Shown here piece by piece: positions 1 to 9,926 of a DNA stretch of 64,000 nucleotides. Position numbers and translations under genes: made by a program. Source of the stretch: Acholoe squamosa. Its lineage: Eukaryota; Annelida; Polychaeta; Phyllodocida; Polynoidae. The stretch covers positions 39,806,432 through 39,870,431 of the forward strand of contig OX439052.1 of NCBI GenBank assembly GCA_949317995.1, read 5' to 3'. The stretch's first letter is position 1. The number at the start of each line of letters is the position of its first letter. The notes beneath the pieces are model-generated. The model was given only the letters and a program-made list of their open reading frames with translations. It searched no databases and was not told where the DNA came from.

Positions 1-402
1 GAGTTATACCCCCTTCTTATGGGACTTAGACGTTGGATTTCTGGCTATAGAAATAAAAGAATACACTGTGTTACTGATAATATGCAAGTTCTAGCTATGA
101 TTAATACCGGTAGGTCAAAAAATAAGCTTTGTATGGAATGGCTTAGAGAAATTTTTTGGCTTTGTTTCATCAATAATGTGGAGGTGTATGCAACCTATAT
201 TAAGTCAGAAGACAATGTCCTGGCCGACCAACTATCTAGACTTGCTTACAAGGGTGTACTGGACAAATGTGTAAATTCTCTTCTTGAAAATGATATGTGT
301 TGCTTTAATTCCAGAATGGAAAAGGTTACAAAAAAGAAAAGAGTGTCTTTTAGCGAAGAGTGTGTCCGAGAATACGAGGAGAACAAGGAAACAACAACTT
401 AA
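1..402 (+). CDS. RT/RNase H polyprotein, C-terminal end (partial)
   Basis: This frame is open from the first base, so the true start is upstream. The visible part has RNase H features of DIRS-type elements: a VTDNMQVLAMIN segment containing a catalytic-type Asp, and NVLADQLSRLA, which matches the conserved D-x-LSR end of retroelement RNase H. RNase H degrades the RNA strand of the RNA-DNA hybrid during reverse transcription. The C-terminus is Lys/Glu rich. The ORF overlaps the tyrosine recombinase ORF by about 110 bases in another frame, an arrangement typical of DIRS-order elements. Confidence 0.7.
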   Translation, partial: ELYPLLMGLRRWISGYRNKRIHCVTDNMQVLAMINTGRSKNKLCMEWLREIFWLCFINNVEVYATYIKSEDNVLADQLSRLAYKGVLDKCVNSLLENDMCCFNSRMEKVTKKKRVSFSEECVREYEENKETTT

Positions 403-1237
403 AAGGTACAAAAAATTTTGTGATAAACTTAATTTACCTAAATTTCCTTGTTCTCCCTCACAGGCTGCTACATATGCAGTGTTTTTATCTGAATATATGA
501 AACCCTCTTCTGTAAGGAATTATTTATCCTCTATTTGGTATTATCAAAAACTTAGAGGTGGCTTAGACCATAGCGGTAATTTCATGCTAAAAAAGGTGTT
601 GGATGGTATTGATAGAAATTATTCTGTTCCTGCTAGGGTTATTCATCCATTGAGTCCAAAGGAAATGTTATGTATTAGATCGTATTTGGATCTCTCCAAC
701 AGGGCTGACCTGAAATTTTGGTTAGCTATTCTCTTATGTTTTAGAGGTGTTCTCCGGATAGGACATGTTGTATCTTCTCCTCATACACTAAGGGTAGGTG
801 ATGTAAAAATTTTTAATAGTTATGCTAGTCTTCGCATTAAAACTTCAAAGACTGACCAGCTTGGTAGCTGTACTTTTAATATATATTTATGTAGGGACGA
901 TACCTCACGGTTATGTCCATGTAAAGACTTAGGAAAATTGTGCTCAGGTAGGGGTGTGAGTGAGTTGTTATTCAAAGTTAATGGTGTTCCTCTACAGTAC
1001 CAATATATTAATTCGAGGCTGAAATCTCTATCTATACGTGCTGGTATCAAAGGTTCAGTCTCCACTCACTCACTTAGGCATGGTGGTGCTACTATGTTAA
1101 AGGATGCAGGACTTAGTGTAGATTCTATTAAGAAGAAGGTAAATTGGAAATCTAATTCTGTTTTTACATATTTACATAATCATAAAATTGAACTTTTGGA
1201 ATTAGATAGACTTTGCCAATCTCAATTGCATTGTTGA
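290..1237 (+). CDS. Tyrosine recombinase of a DIRS/Ngaro-like retrotransposon
   Basis: About 315 residues. Tyrosine recombinases integrate the element's DNA through a covalent phosphotyrosine intermediate and leave no target-site duplication. The N-terminal half is a core-binding-like helical region (YKKFCDKLNLP, PSSVRNYLSSIWYYQ). The catalytic half shows an Arg in CFRGVLRIGH, the H-x-x-R box in THSLRHGGATML (near residue 260), then a Trp/Ser region and the likely nucleophile Tyr in VFTYLHN (near residue 294). The tetrad R...HxxR...Y therefore appears complete. I chose the ATG at 290; the start overlaps the RNase H ORF. The ORF ends 46 bases before the B1 repeat. No stop or frameshift is seen, so it may be functional. 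Confidence 0.8.
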   Translation: MICVALIPEWKRLQKRKECLLAKSVSENTRRTRKQQLKRYKKFCDKLNLPKFPCSPSQAATYAVFLSEYMKPSSVRNYLSSIWYYQKLRGGLDHSGNFMLKKVLDGIDRNYSVPARVIHPLSPKEMLCIRSYLDLSNRADLKFWLAILLCFRGVLRIGHVVSSPHTLRVGDVKIFNSYASLRIKTSKTDQLGSCTFNIYLCRDDTSRLCPCKDLGKLCSGRGVSELLFKVNGVPLQYQYINSRLKSLSIRAGIKGSVSTHSLRHGGATMLKDAGLSVDSIKKKVNWKSNSVFTYLHNHKIELLELDRLCQSQLHC

Positions 1238-1283
1238 TTGGTATGTGTTTTTCACATGTGTTTGGCGTGTTTTATGTGTTTTT

Positions 1284-1449
1284 GGCATGTATGGTGCTGA
1301 TAGCCCCAAGGTCAGTAACCCACCAAACTCATGTGTCTGTGATATGATCATTTATATTACTACTATATCATATATTATTATTACTGTTATCATCATCACT
1401 ATCATCGTTATTACCGGTATTATTATTCCCTGGTAGCGAGTTAACTTAT
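1284..1449 (+). repeat. Split direct repeat B1
   Basis: A 166-bp segment beginning GGCATGTATGGTGCTGATAG, repeated without visible change at 1778-1943 (offset 494). It lies just downstream of the recombinase ORF, as expected for the B1 repeat of Ngaro/PAT elements. Confidence 0.8.
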
Positions 1450-1777
1450 GGAACTATATACACTCGTGTATATATATATAATTAACCGCGAACGGTTAGG
1501 GACTATTTGCAGCGCACATTGGTATCTATGATGTCATAGCATGACGTCATGGTCAACACTCCTCCAGTATATAAGAGGGGATTTTCAAGGTAACGGTCAA
1601 TTGGCTCGTTTTCACCTGTACAGGTAACACCACGCTGGGTGTTCCCTGGAATTTTAAATTTTACTATTGTTATTACTATTGTTATTACTATTGTGATTAC
1701 TGTATTATTGTTATTATATTATGCTTTTTTACTGACTATGCTTATTGTCAACTAATTATTATAGTGGTTTTAATAAA
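1450..1777 (+). promoter_or_regulatory. A2 repeat region with CRE and TATA motifs
   Basis: This spacer sits between the two B repeats. It holds a CRE palindrome TGACGTCA (1542-1549) and TATATAAG (1568-1575). In split-repeat elements the A2 segment copies the 5' end, so these motifs probably mirror the element's own promoter. That is inference, because the 5' A1 copy is outside the window. Confidence 0.5.
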
Positions 1778-1943
1778 GGCATGTATGGTGCTGATAGCCC
1801 CAAGGTCAGTAACCCACCAAACTCATGTGTCTGTGATATGATCATTTATATTACTACTATATCATATATTATTATTACTGTTATCATCATCACTATCATC
1901 GTTATTACCGGTATTATTATTCCCTGGTAGCGAGTTAACTTAT
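1778..1943 (+). repeat. Split direct repeat B2 (3' end of element)
   Basis: Second copy of the 166-bp repeat at 1284-1449. The match ends at TTAACTTAT, after which the sequences diverge into a TA-rich run, marking the 3' end of the element. Confidence 0.8.
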
Positions 1944-1961
1944 ATATATATATATGACATA

Positions 1962-2363
1962 AGTATGAACAAACTTTCTGTGTTGCCTGCATATGGGACT
2001 CCTGGATAACCTTCACTCAATAGGACCACATTCATGCACCATATATACTAATGGCATTTCCAATAGGCCTAAATTCATGCCCCATAACATACTGGTGAGG
2101 AACTAAGATATGGCTACATTCATGCACCATAAGGGCTGCTGGCGATAGTATTGATTATACGCTCCAGTCCTTTACCATAGTTATTATAAGTGGTGGTGTA
2201 CTCAGTGGGCCTAAATTTATGTACATTATACTGACTAATTAGATACTGGTGGGGTTCTGAATAGGCCTAAATTCATGTACGATATAGTGGTGAGGCCTAA
2301 ATCCAGCACCATATATAAGGTGACATACTCAATAAGGCTATCTTCATGCACCACATACACACA

Positions 2364-2446
<83 letters not shown>

Positions 2447-2690
2447 TAGTGACATACTCAATAGGGCTACATTTATGCACCATATATACCAGTATCATAC
2501 TCAATAAGGCTACATCCATGGTGCCATACTCAATAAGAATACATTCATGCACCATATACTGGTATTGGCACTTATAAGGCTACAATAATGTACCATATTC
2601 ACTGGTGACATACTCAATAGGGGTACATTCATGCTACATATACTGATGGCATGGGCCTACTCAATAAGCTACATCTATATTGCTTCATAC
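1962..2690 (+). repeat. Diverged minisatellite, unit about 42-48 bp
   Basis: Repeated variants of ACTCAATAGGGCTACATTCA followed by TGCACCATATATACTGG recur through this stretch, with variable spacing and mutations. The lead-in (1966-2045, ACTTTCTGTGTTGCCTGCAT and CTCCTGGATAACCTTCAC) recurs at 5775-5814 plus 6560-6605, where a MITE splits it. Confidence 0.7.
2361..2447. repeat. (CA)n followed by (TA)n microsatellite
   Basis: About 42 bp of CA/AC repeats run directly into about 43 bp of TA repeats, inside the minisatellite. Confidence 0.95.
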
Positions 2691-3557
2691 AGATGAGGTA
2701 CTTGGAGGATCTGAAATGTTTCTTACAGTGCTGGCCGTTTCTATATATAGCTTACATATATACTCTCTTCCTATATAGCCACTCAATAGTCTCTGTGTAT
2801 AAAAACATACTACACTTCATGGGGGACCCAGTTACTGAGAGATTCTAAGAAAAGCTTACACGAACCCACCTTGTTGCAGCATATGCCTATGATGTATGCG
2901 TAATATTATCCATACTTGTATAGTAGGTAAAACATCAGATGTCCTCGGTCAGTCACCTGTCATCCAATGGAGCTGATAAGGAGCAAAGGTGCTATACAGC
3001 ATACTGGCTGTGCATTATCTAGTATGTTGTGTCATATTGGTTTGAGGATTAGGTCATAAAACATAATGCTTCCAGATGCCTGACCTATGTCAACAAAATA
3101 TCAGGATTTTCTTTTGAAATATTTCATGTTCATGGTTTTTAAGAGGTTTTACATACAAAGTTGAAGCAAGTAGGCCTATCCTTTTCTCCTGTTTCTGTAG
3201 TATTTCTAGAAAGTAATAATCTATTTATCAGTACATAGAGCTAGTAGTGTATGTCCATATAACAAATGTATCCTGTCTGATGTTTTGTAACTGTAAATCA
3301 CCTAGACTAGTTACAATAAATGCCCATATAGGACATGGAGAATACATTTGTTTCTGTGTGAGGGTTGAGATAACTAAAAATTAGAGAAAATCATCTGACC
3401 TACTCAATTTTTAGACCAAGTAACCTGAAACTACAGAGAATGTATATGTTTGCACTTAGCAAATTGTGACCTATAAACCATGCATTATTATTACTATTTA
3501 AAGTGGTTTGTGTGTAACTAGGTCAACTCACGATAAAGCAAAAAAACATAAAAGGTT
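2691..3557. other. No gene recognised
   Basis: AT-rich sequence without a convincing ORF, RNA gene or terminal repeat. Ordinary intergenic or old repeat DNA. Confidence 0.6.
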
Positions 3558-4026
3558 TGTTTCCAGTAACCCGACCGACCCTACCATAAGAGGACCTTTT
3601 TTTCTTTTTTTGGGGCAACAACACAAGGCCCGGGATGAATTTTGACCCTCGTGAGGGTTGCAAATCTTTTTTCACACACGCAAAAATACATAAGACACCT
3701 CCTGTTGCTAAAAATGTATCACTCCCTGAAAATAAATTACATGCCATTTTGTATATTGCCAGGAAGACAACAATTTAATGGATAATTTGGGACCTTTTGA
3801 AACCTACTATTTTTTTCAAAATGCCTCTCCGCCATATATCTAACAAGCCCCTCCCCCACCTGGCGATGCATGGCGATGCCCTAAAATCATGTTTCTTTTG
3901 ATATATAACATATTGGACAGGAGCAAAACTCCTCCAAGGTAAGGGAAAAGAACAAAAAAAAGAAGAAAAAAAGAATCCGACCTACAGACCCTAGCATTTC
4001 AGTTCATGTTCATGTTCCTGGAAACA
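3558..4026. mobile_element. Small inverted-repeat element, TGTTTCCAGTAAC family
   Basis: The left end reads TGTTTCCAGTAACCCGACCG; the right end closes with CTGGAAACA after a CGACCTACAGACCCTAG stretch that mirrors the left subterminal part. The same termini flank the Gypsy element (9383 and 22586). No coding capacity is seen, so this is probably a MITE or old element. Confidence 0.5.
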
Positions 4027-4199
4027 CACCTTCTTTTTTATTTTGGCCTTAGGTCTATTTTGGTACAATAGCTGTGTGCTTTATTGGGCTGACCTAAGCC
4101 TTGGCTCCACTATCGGTTAACCCAATTATTTTCTATAGTTTTAAATTATTATGAATCATCGGATAGGCAAAGGATTTGCCAGCAGTGGGATCAGCGCTT

Positions 4200-4740
4200 T
4201 AGATGGGAGAAACTCAAGGAAAGCGGAGTATGGTGGGGAAGTTAGATGATATTAAGGAATGCATCAAGAATAATATTGACATTTTTTGTATGGATGAAAG
4301 TTGGTTAAATGGTAAGAATGATAGCACAAATATTAGTGGATAGGAAACAAGACCTTCAGCCTTGATAGAACTGCCAAAAAGAGTGGAGGTCTAGTTACCT
4401 ACGTTTGCCATGAGCTAGCAAAGCTGACACTGATGGCAATTGGACCGTTATTAATAACAGTTTAACTAACACTGGTAATGTTGCCTACAACAAGCCGCTC
4501 CCAATATTTATAAGCGATCATCTACCAGTACAAGCTGTCCAAAAAAGGGTCACACATGAGAATACCAATACTTAGTTCATAAGTAGAAGCTACAGAAATT
4601 ATTGTAAAGCTGACTTAGAAGAACATTTCCTATACCATGACTGGAAGGCCTTCTATGCTAAAAAAGATCCCAGCAAGCAATGGCAACAGTTCATAACTTT
4701 TTTTACTAAATTAAATACAACCCTTACTGGAGGTAACATT
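4200..4740 (+). pseudogene. LINE endonuclease fragment, broken
   Basis: Translation in shifting frames gives fragments of an APE-type LINE endonuclease: NIDIFCMDESWLN (matching the usual D-I-hydrophobic-E-x-W-L block), then DRTAKKSGGLVTYV, then ISDHLPVQ (the SDHxPV catalytic block) followed by a W-KAFYAKKDPSKQW linker. Several stops and at least one frame change interrupt it. APE endonucleases nick the target for target-primed reverse transcription. The reverse transcriptase is not present here. It is a dead 5' fragment of ORF2 from a CR1/Rex-like LINE; the exact clade is not resolvable. Confidence 0.65.
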
Positions 4741-4911
4741 TCTTACCTATATATAAAAAGCCAACTGCTTTTTGTATATAACCCATAAATATAAGACGAT
4801 GTATCTCTCATGCATAACTAGGCCCTACATGTCTTATACATGTATATCAGAGTACTATGGAAGAACTGGTGCATGTGTTGGTTACGTACATACCCCTGGT
4901 TGAAAATCATA

Positions 4912-5814
4912 GAAGGTTGGGCCTCCCGTGGAGTTTGGGGGCCTGAGATTAAACCCTAGAGTATCTGAAAGACATTTTTTGTGGATAATGTATAGGTGTT
5001 GGGGGAACTACCCATGAAATATTTTCAGTTAAATATGAAATCAGTTGCTGTAGCAACACCCTGGACATCTATACTCTGGAAGACCCTGGAAAGGTGTCTT
5101 GCCGAATGACATTAGGGGGGTATTTTCCCTTAAGCCATGCAAAATTAATTCTTTTATGTATTTGGTCAACTTTTATGTTAACTTTTGTTGACTACTGGGT
5201 CTAAGGGTAGGATTCAGAGGGCTGCAGCTGAAGGACTTGGGCTTTTGTTCTACATTTGAATCCTTTTTCTTCAGGCCTGAAATGGCATTTTCACTGAATT
5301 CCTTGAAATTCCTGGTTCAGGAAATTTCAAAACTTGCTGCTTTACATACAAGTGACACAGTCTTAGGTAGTTACCTTTAATTATGTGGAAGACAATGCCC
5401 ACCATGTTTACTTTCAGGTGGTATATAGGTTTAATGGGCCAAAAATATGTGAACACCTCACAATCAAGGTCCCCAACATGGCATGTAACTCAAATGTCAT
5501 TCGGGAAGACCGATTCCCAGAATTGTGATAGAAGTTTATCACAAAAACGTTCATTCTAGGATAGGACGATCACATCTGACATAAATACTGATACAATTTC
5601 CATGATCTCCAGGTCAAAATGGTCCAGACCAGAGATTACCATGGAAGTACGATGAGCCCTACATTTTAAGCCAAAAGAATTAGGGGGAAACTAAAGTCCT
5701 AAGTGTAGGAGCTGGAATAAATCCAAATTTGTCATATGCATACCTTCTATGACCCCCTATATGACCTAAGACATGAACATACTTTCTGCGTTGCCTGCAT
5801 AATGGACTCCTGGA
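4912..5814 (+). repeat. Dispersed repeat R1, copy 1
   Basis: This segment matches 59518-63440 in the same orientation in separate blocks: TTTTTGTGGATAATGTATAG, GTTGCTGTAGCAACACCC, TACTGGGTCTAAGGGTAGG, CAATGCCCACCATG, CTTTCAGGTGGTATATAG and AAAGTCCTAAGTGTAGG all have close counterparts there. Copy 2 carries large insertions. No coding frame is evident, so R1 is an old noncoding repeat or the degenerate body of an unidentified element. Confidence 0.65.
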
Positions 5815-6559
5815 GCTTAATTCAAAACATCCTGGGATCACGACCCCAGCGATCTTAGGAATAAATCAGCCTTATCCTATTAAGCGATCTTAAGAGTTGA
5901 CTGGGTTCACATATCCTAGCCAGCACTAAGATCGCATAGATCTTAGCCTCAGCCCTCCTACACTATTCCAAAAAGAACTGACTAGGCACAGGGGTAAGAG
6001 TCCCTAAAAAAAGGAATAACTGTGGAGTCACTCTTCTTCACAAGAGTGCTTATACCATTGTTCCCCATCCCCATATGGGCTAACAAAAGAGCATAGGGTG
6101 CAGTTGAACCCCGTACAGTATTCAAGAGTTGTTCCCCTGAATGTATGACTTAGGCTTGCCTATGAGAAGCATTGTGCCCTCCCCCCAGGACAAAGAGAGA
6201 GAAGGGAAGAATTACCTTACAGTGCACTTAACGCATGAGTAGCCAGCCCTAAGAGCCCTCAAGGACACTCAGCAAACGTCCTCCCTCCCCTCTTTATGTA
6301 TGCAGCAGGCTATTCACTCTTTCGATCAGGAGTGTTCCCTGTAAGTGCTCTTGTACTCAGGTGAAACCACTATGCATTTCTTCACTAAGATTGCAGTGAT
6401 CTTAGTGGTGGAAATGGAATGGTGAAGTGATCCCAGGACTAGCTATTCTTGACAGGCCTGCAACCACTGCATTACATAGGGTAGACCAGCCAGGTCTTAT
6501 GATATGGGCCTACACTAAGATCGCTGGGGTTGGGATCCCAGGATGTTTTGAATTAAGCT
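5815..6559. mobile_element. 745-bp MITE with 44-bp terminal inverted repeats
   Basis: The left end GCTTAATTCAAAACATCCTG pairs with the right end CAGGATGTTTTGAATTAAGC, and pairing continues to about 44 bp. The flanks are duplicated as TCCTGGA (5808-5814 and 6560-6566), 7 bp or 8 bp depending on where the end is set. The unoccupied sequence exists at 1999-2012 (CTCCTGGATAACC), which confirms insertion. A 7-8 bp duplication suggests a hAT-like parent. No ORF of note. Confidence 0.85.
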
Positions 6560-6629
6560 CCTGGATAGCCTTCACTCAATAGACCCACATTCATGCACCA
6601 TATATTTAGAGGATATATAAGCTTTATTG

Positions 6630-6920
6630 ATGAACTCGTTGGATTCTTCCACTGATACAATCCATGAGGATGAAGCGAGGTACCTTTCAGTAGATGAAAC
6701 CAAAGAGTTAATAAATAAAGCTAACATATGCTCTTTATTCAATGGTTTTCCCCTATATTTTAAGTTTTTACCTTTAAAATTAATGAATTTTGGTGCGATT
6801 CCACCATATTGGATTTCTGTTTGTCAACATGTTGTCCAGTCCGCCATTATGCCATTTATAGAGCATTTGAGGTCTCCTCAGGTTAACACAACAAAGAAGA
6901 GATCTCCTATTTACTCCTAA
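6630..6920 (+). other. Small ORF of unknown meaning
   Basis: A 96-codon ORF starting at an ATG. The first half has a protein-like composition (EDEARYLSVDETKELI), the second half is hydrophobic. No family recognised, no clear splice sites or promoter. It could be a chance ORF or an old exon. Confidence 0.2.
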
Positions 6921-7083
6921 TAGGCTATATTCCTCAAAATGGCCAGAATACGATGAGCAGACAGTTCGTTCTTTGTCTAAACAGCAGACAGCAGAACAGC
7001 AGCATGGCAGGAGAGTTGACACTGCGGCGCAGCCAGCTGTCCGCTATGGTTAAGAATATGAGTCACGTCGCTGTTATGGTAGG

Positions 7084-7086
<3 letters not shown>

Positions 7087-7136
<50 letters not shown>
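7087..7136. repeat. (AT)n microsatellite
   Basis: About 50 bp of pure TA repeats. Confidence 0.95.
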
Positions 7137-7139
<3 letters not shown>

Positions 7140-7497
7140 TTATACACACATACCATTTAACTAGAATGCTCAAAAGCTGTCGCAGAAATAAAAAATTGTT
7201 GATCATTGAAACTCTTGTCACATGCCACTCATTCATCACATTAATTTTGTCAAACCCCTTCGATCAATTGCTAAAATCATTTGTCAGTTTCCCCAAATAT
7301 GAGAAGAAACAGACCATCCAAGCATGGGACATTCTCCCATCTATCACTGGTTGTATGACATGTTGGTCTGGTGTGGGAAAATAGCTTTTATTTATAGCTG
7401 TTACAATAATGGACTCTAGACAGTGCCTATTGGTCGTCGCAATAATGTATAGGCATTATACAATATGGAATATAGGCCAGCTCTATTACTAGTCATC

Positions 7498-7499
<2 letters not shown>

Positions 7500-7552
<53 letters not shown>
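7500..7552. repeat. (AT)n microsatellite
   Basis: About 52 bp of AT repeats immediately upstream of the TATAAAG motif of copy R2a. Confidence 0.95.
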
Positions 7553-7554
<2 letters not shown>

Positions 7555-7561
7555 TATAAAG
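7555..7561 (+). promoter_or_regulatory. Possible TATA box before signal-peptide exon
   Basis: TATAAAG lies 72 bp upstream of the ATG of the signal-peptide exon. It follows a TA microsatellite, so it could be fortuitous. Confidence 0.3.
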
Positions 7562-7632
7562 TAGGGTTATAACAGGAGTGTATCAGTGAGGTTCACGTCA
7601 TGCAGCTGCTCACCCACCATACTTCTGGGACA

Positions 7633-7678
7633 ATGGCACTACCCATGTTGCTGCTGTTACATTTATCAATACACTGTG
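7633..7678 (+). CDS. Signal-peptide exon, possible exon 1 of the SUEL lectin gene
   Basis: The ATG opens MALPMLLLLHLSIHC, a compact secretion signal with a Leu-rich core, followed by one extra base and a strong donor GTAAGT. The exon therefore ends in phase 1, exactly what the first visible lectin-gene exons (25065 and 25645, both starting with two bases of a codon) need. Between them lie the Gypsy element and others, so the intron would be about 17 kb, or about 4.5 kb without Gypsy. The link to the lectin gene is inferred from phase, strand and the need for a secretion signal; no transcript supports it. A second copy near 8880 is broken. Confidence 0.45.
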
Positions 7679-7915
7679 GTAAGTAAAGTTTCCAAAGCAC
7701 TGTAGTTCACTCTCAGTCCCTGTTAAATGTTGGTGTGGTATGACAGTACAATTACTGCACTGTTAGTGGAGAAGATATCGGTTTTACTAATTCTCCTGTT
7801 AAAATTATTCCATCCAGAATAATTTAACAAGTTATCCCCACCCCCATGGATTTATCCCGCCTGATCAGCTTTCAAACAACACCTATATCAGACTGACCCT
7901 AACCCTATTCCTAAC

Positions 7916-8480
7916 AGCCCCCCCCCCCCGAGTATTGCTCGTCTGGCACATGACTCAAGGTGTACACGGGGATGTTTACTTGATATGGGGGGGGGGGGCA
8001 TATTGAAAAAGAACCCCATGGTAAGGGGGGGGGGGCAAAATCCAATTTTGTTTCACTAGGGTTGGGGTCAAAACTAAACTTTGGCAATCCAAATACTAAT
8101 CGCGATGTGTCATGCCACATGTGTTTCAGATTATTGGGGGGGGGGGGTCATTTTGCAAATTCAGTTCATAGTGGGGGATCGCGATAATTTTTTATGGTAG
8201 TGGTGAGGAGGGATCTGAGGAAAAGCTACTGATCAAGCAAAATCCATCAAGCCCCCCCCCCAAAAGCTGGCAATAAATTACTTGGCTCTAACAGAAGAAG
8301 GAACATTTAAATAAAAAAGAACTATTTCAGTGCACACTTTTCGTGATGAGCTTAGAGTGATTCAGGGTATCTATGATAGACCTGGGTGTTTTCTTGATAT
8401 AGTGGGGGGGGGGTCTCGGATTATTGGGGCGGGTCATTTTGCAGGAGATTTATAATACTGAAATTCCATGATGGAATTTG
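7916..8480. repeat. Homopolymer G/C-rich repeat
   Basis: Several runs of 9-13 G or C are spread over this stretch, with phrases such as GGGGTCATTTTGCAAAT and CATCAAGCCCCCC plus AGCTGGCAATAAATTACTTGG. The same phrases occur in the 39083-40460 element, so this is a fragment of that family. The apparent ORFs here are low-complexity artefacts. Confidence 0.6.
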
Positions 8481-8564
8481 GGAAGTTGGTGATCAAAGGA
8501 ATAGAGGATGATATGCCATACACATTGTATAATAGCTATCAGTCCCAGTATAATAGCTTTCAGT

Positions 8565-8695
8565 CCCAGTCAACAAAAAAAGTTTCAAAACGTTTCAGAA
8601 CGTTTCCCTATGGCTCCCTAACATGGACAAACGTTTTAAAACGTTAAAAACGGCCTTTTGACGTTAACTGACGTGTTTTCTTTTTGTTGAGTGGG
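8565..8695. mobile_element. 131-bp MITE with 3-bp target duplication
   Basis: Ends CCCAGTCAACAAAAA and TTTTTGTTGAGTGGG pair with one mismatch. AGT flanks both sides (8562-8564, 8696-8698). The interior is rich in AACGTT motifs on both strands. A 3-bp duplication is compatible with a PIF/Harbinger-type MITE, but the target is not the usual TWA. Confidence 0.6.
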
Positions 8696-8699
8696 AGTG

Positions 8700-9130
8700 T
8701 CTATGAGTAGTCCCAATAATGTCTTGACATTAACATCATGAAATATAGGCCAGCACTATTACTGGCCATTCCAATATAACTTATATACAGTAGGGATAAA
8801 GACTGGAGTGTGTCAGTGAGGCCCTCACCATGGAGGTGGTCACCCATCATATAGGGGCAATAGCTACCCTTGTTACTGCTGTTAATTTTATCAATACACT
8901 AGAGTAAGTAAAAATGCACAGCACTGTAGTTTCCGCTGTATTTATGCTGCTGGGGAATTTAACAGTTATAGAAATTTACCTGCCTAGAATTATCCAACCC
9001 TGAATTGTTCTTCAAAGACCCCCCCCCCATGTATACGAATTAATTGTCCCAATGAAACCTCAATACAGTACCTACAAGTACCAGACTAACTAAAACTTAG
9101 CCATATTCCTAAAACTGGTATGGAACATGG
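8700..9130 (+). repeat. Duplicated 5' gene segment, copy R2b (decayed exon)
   Basis: This is the second copy of the R2 segment. The exon counterpart (about 8866-8914) has ATG changed to ATA, a 3-base deletion, and TGTG|GTAAGT changed to TAGA|GTAAGT, so the signal peptide is lost while the donor survives. Confidence 0.65.
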
Positions 9131-9525
9131 CACAATGGGCAGAGCTGGGTGGGCCAAGAAGACAACTGCTTTGTGAGTATTCTCTTCAATGTCAAAATCA
9201 TTTAGCTTGGTGTCATCCATTCTGCATGACATCAGACTTGGGCATGTTATGCCGAAAGACTAGTCCTGGACAATAAACATTTTCAGTGGAAAGGTGAGGC
9301 TTGAAACGTAGACCAACTCATGCATTTCTAAAGGCGGGCCCAGAACTCAGGCCATCCCCATAAGGCCAAGAAAAATAAATGGTGTTTCCAGTAACAAAGC
9401 TCAAAGAGCTAGGGTCGGTAGGCCGGATTTTTTTTTTTCATTTTTTTTTTTTTACATTTATATAGGAAATGTTAGTGCACATATCAATGGATGTATCAAA
9501 TTCTTTGATTTCATGGTAAAATAAT

Positions 9526-9901
9526 TGTAGAGGTACGTATTGATTAAACCATAGAACTGGGTACCGTCTGACGTGGCGGGTGAGTCGAGTCGTCGGACGT
9601 TCCTCAGCTTCCGGATAGGTGGCAGCACCGATCCGGGTCTGTGGGGACGCCTGACGACGAACACCTGGGTCCTTATATAAAGCCCAGGGCTCAGCCGCTA
9701 CGTCAGAGGCCCTCCAGGCCTCCGCACCATGTAGATCATTTCTCCATCCATCTTAGCTGCTTATTCTATACCATACGGCAGCCGTGAGTGTACACTAAGA
9801 AATAAACTAACCGTTGGCATACACTTGAATTACCGTCTTTCTCTTTCTTTCGAATCGTAAGACCCGAACCCCCCAGGTCCATAAGGCCGCAAACCCTTAC
9901 A
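9526..9901 (+). repeat. 5' LTR
   Basis: Starts TGTAGAGGTACG and ends CCCTTACA (TG...CA). It holds TATATAA at 9674-9680 and AATAAA at 9801-9806, the likely promoter and polyadenylation signal. It is nearly identical to 22027-22401. Confidence 0.95.
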
Positions 9902-9915
9902 CTGGTGCCGTGACC
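9902..9915 (+). promoter_or_regulatory. Primer binding site
   Basis: CTGGTGCCGTGACC directly follows the LTR. TGG as the first bases after the 5' LTR fits pairing with a tRNA 3' CCA. I cannot name the tRNA with confidence. Confidence 0.65.
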
Positions 9916-9926
9916 AGTTAATTCTG

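Larger units (their letters stand above)
1..1943 (+). mobile_element. DIRS-order (Ngaro/PAT-like) retrotransposon, 3' half
   Basis: The window opens inside a tyrosine-recombinase retrotransposon. In order it shows the end of an RNase H domain, an overlapping tyrosine recombinase ORF, then a 166-bp repeat (1284-1449), a 328-bp spacer with promoter-like motifs, and a near-perfect second copy of the 166-bp repeat (1778-1943). Ngaro and PAT elements are known to end in such split direct repeats (B1-A2-B2) instead of LTRs; the matching A1 repeat should lie upstream of the window. Reverse transcriptase is expected upstream too. The RNase H and recombinase ORFs look intact. I favour Ngaro/PAT over DIRS1 because the terminal repeats are direct, not inverted. 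Confidence 0.75.
7405..7915 (+). repeat. Duplicated 5' gene segment, copy R2a
   Basis: This stretch aligns with 8700-9130 in the same orientation (shared blocks include ATATAGGCCAGC, CAGTGAGG, TATCAATACACT and AGCACTGTAGTT), with moderate divergence. R2a contains a TATAAAG motif (7555-7561) and an intact signal-peptide exon (7633-7678). A long (AT)n run at 7500-7552 is present only in this copy. Confidence 0.7.

Noticed and set aside
2235-2577. ORFs rich in THTH, YIYI and VCVC on both strands
   Set aside because: They translate the CA/TA microsatellite.
7911-8120. Pro-rich minus-strand ORF
   Set aside because: It arises from G/C homopolymer runs.
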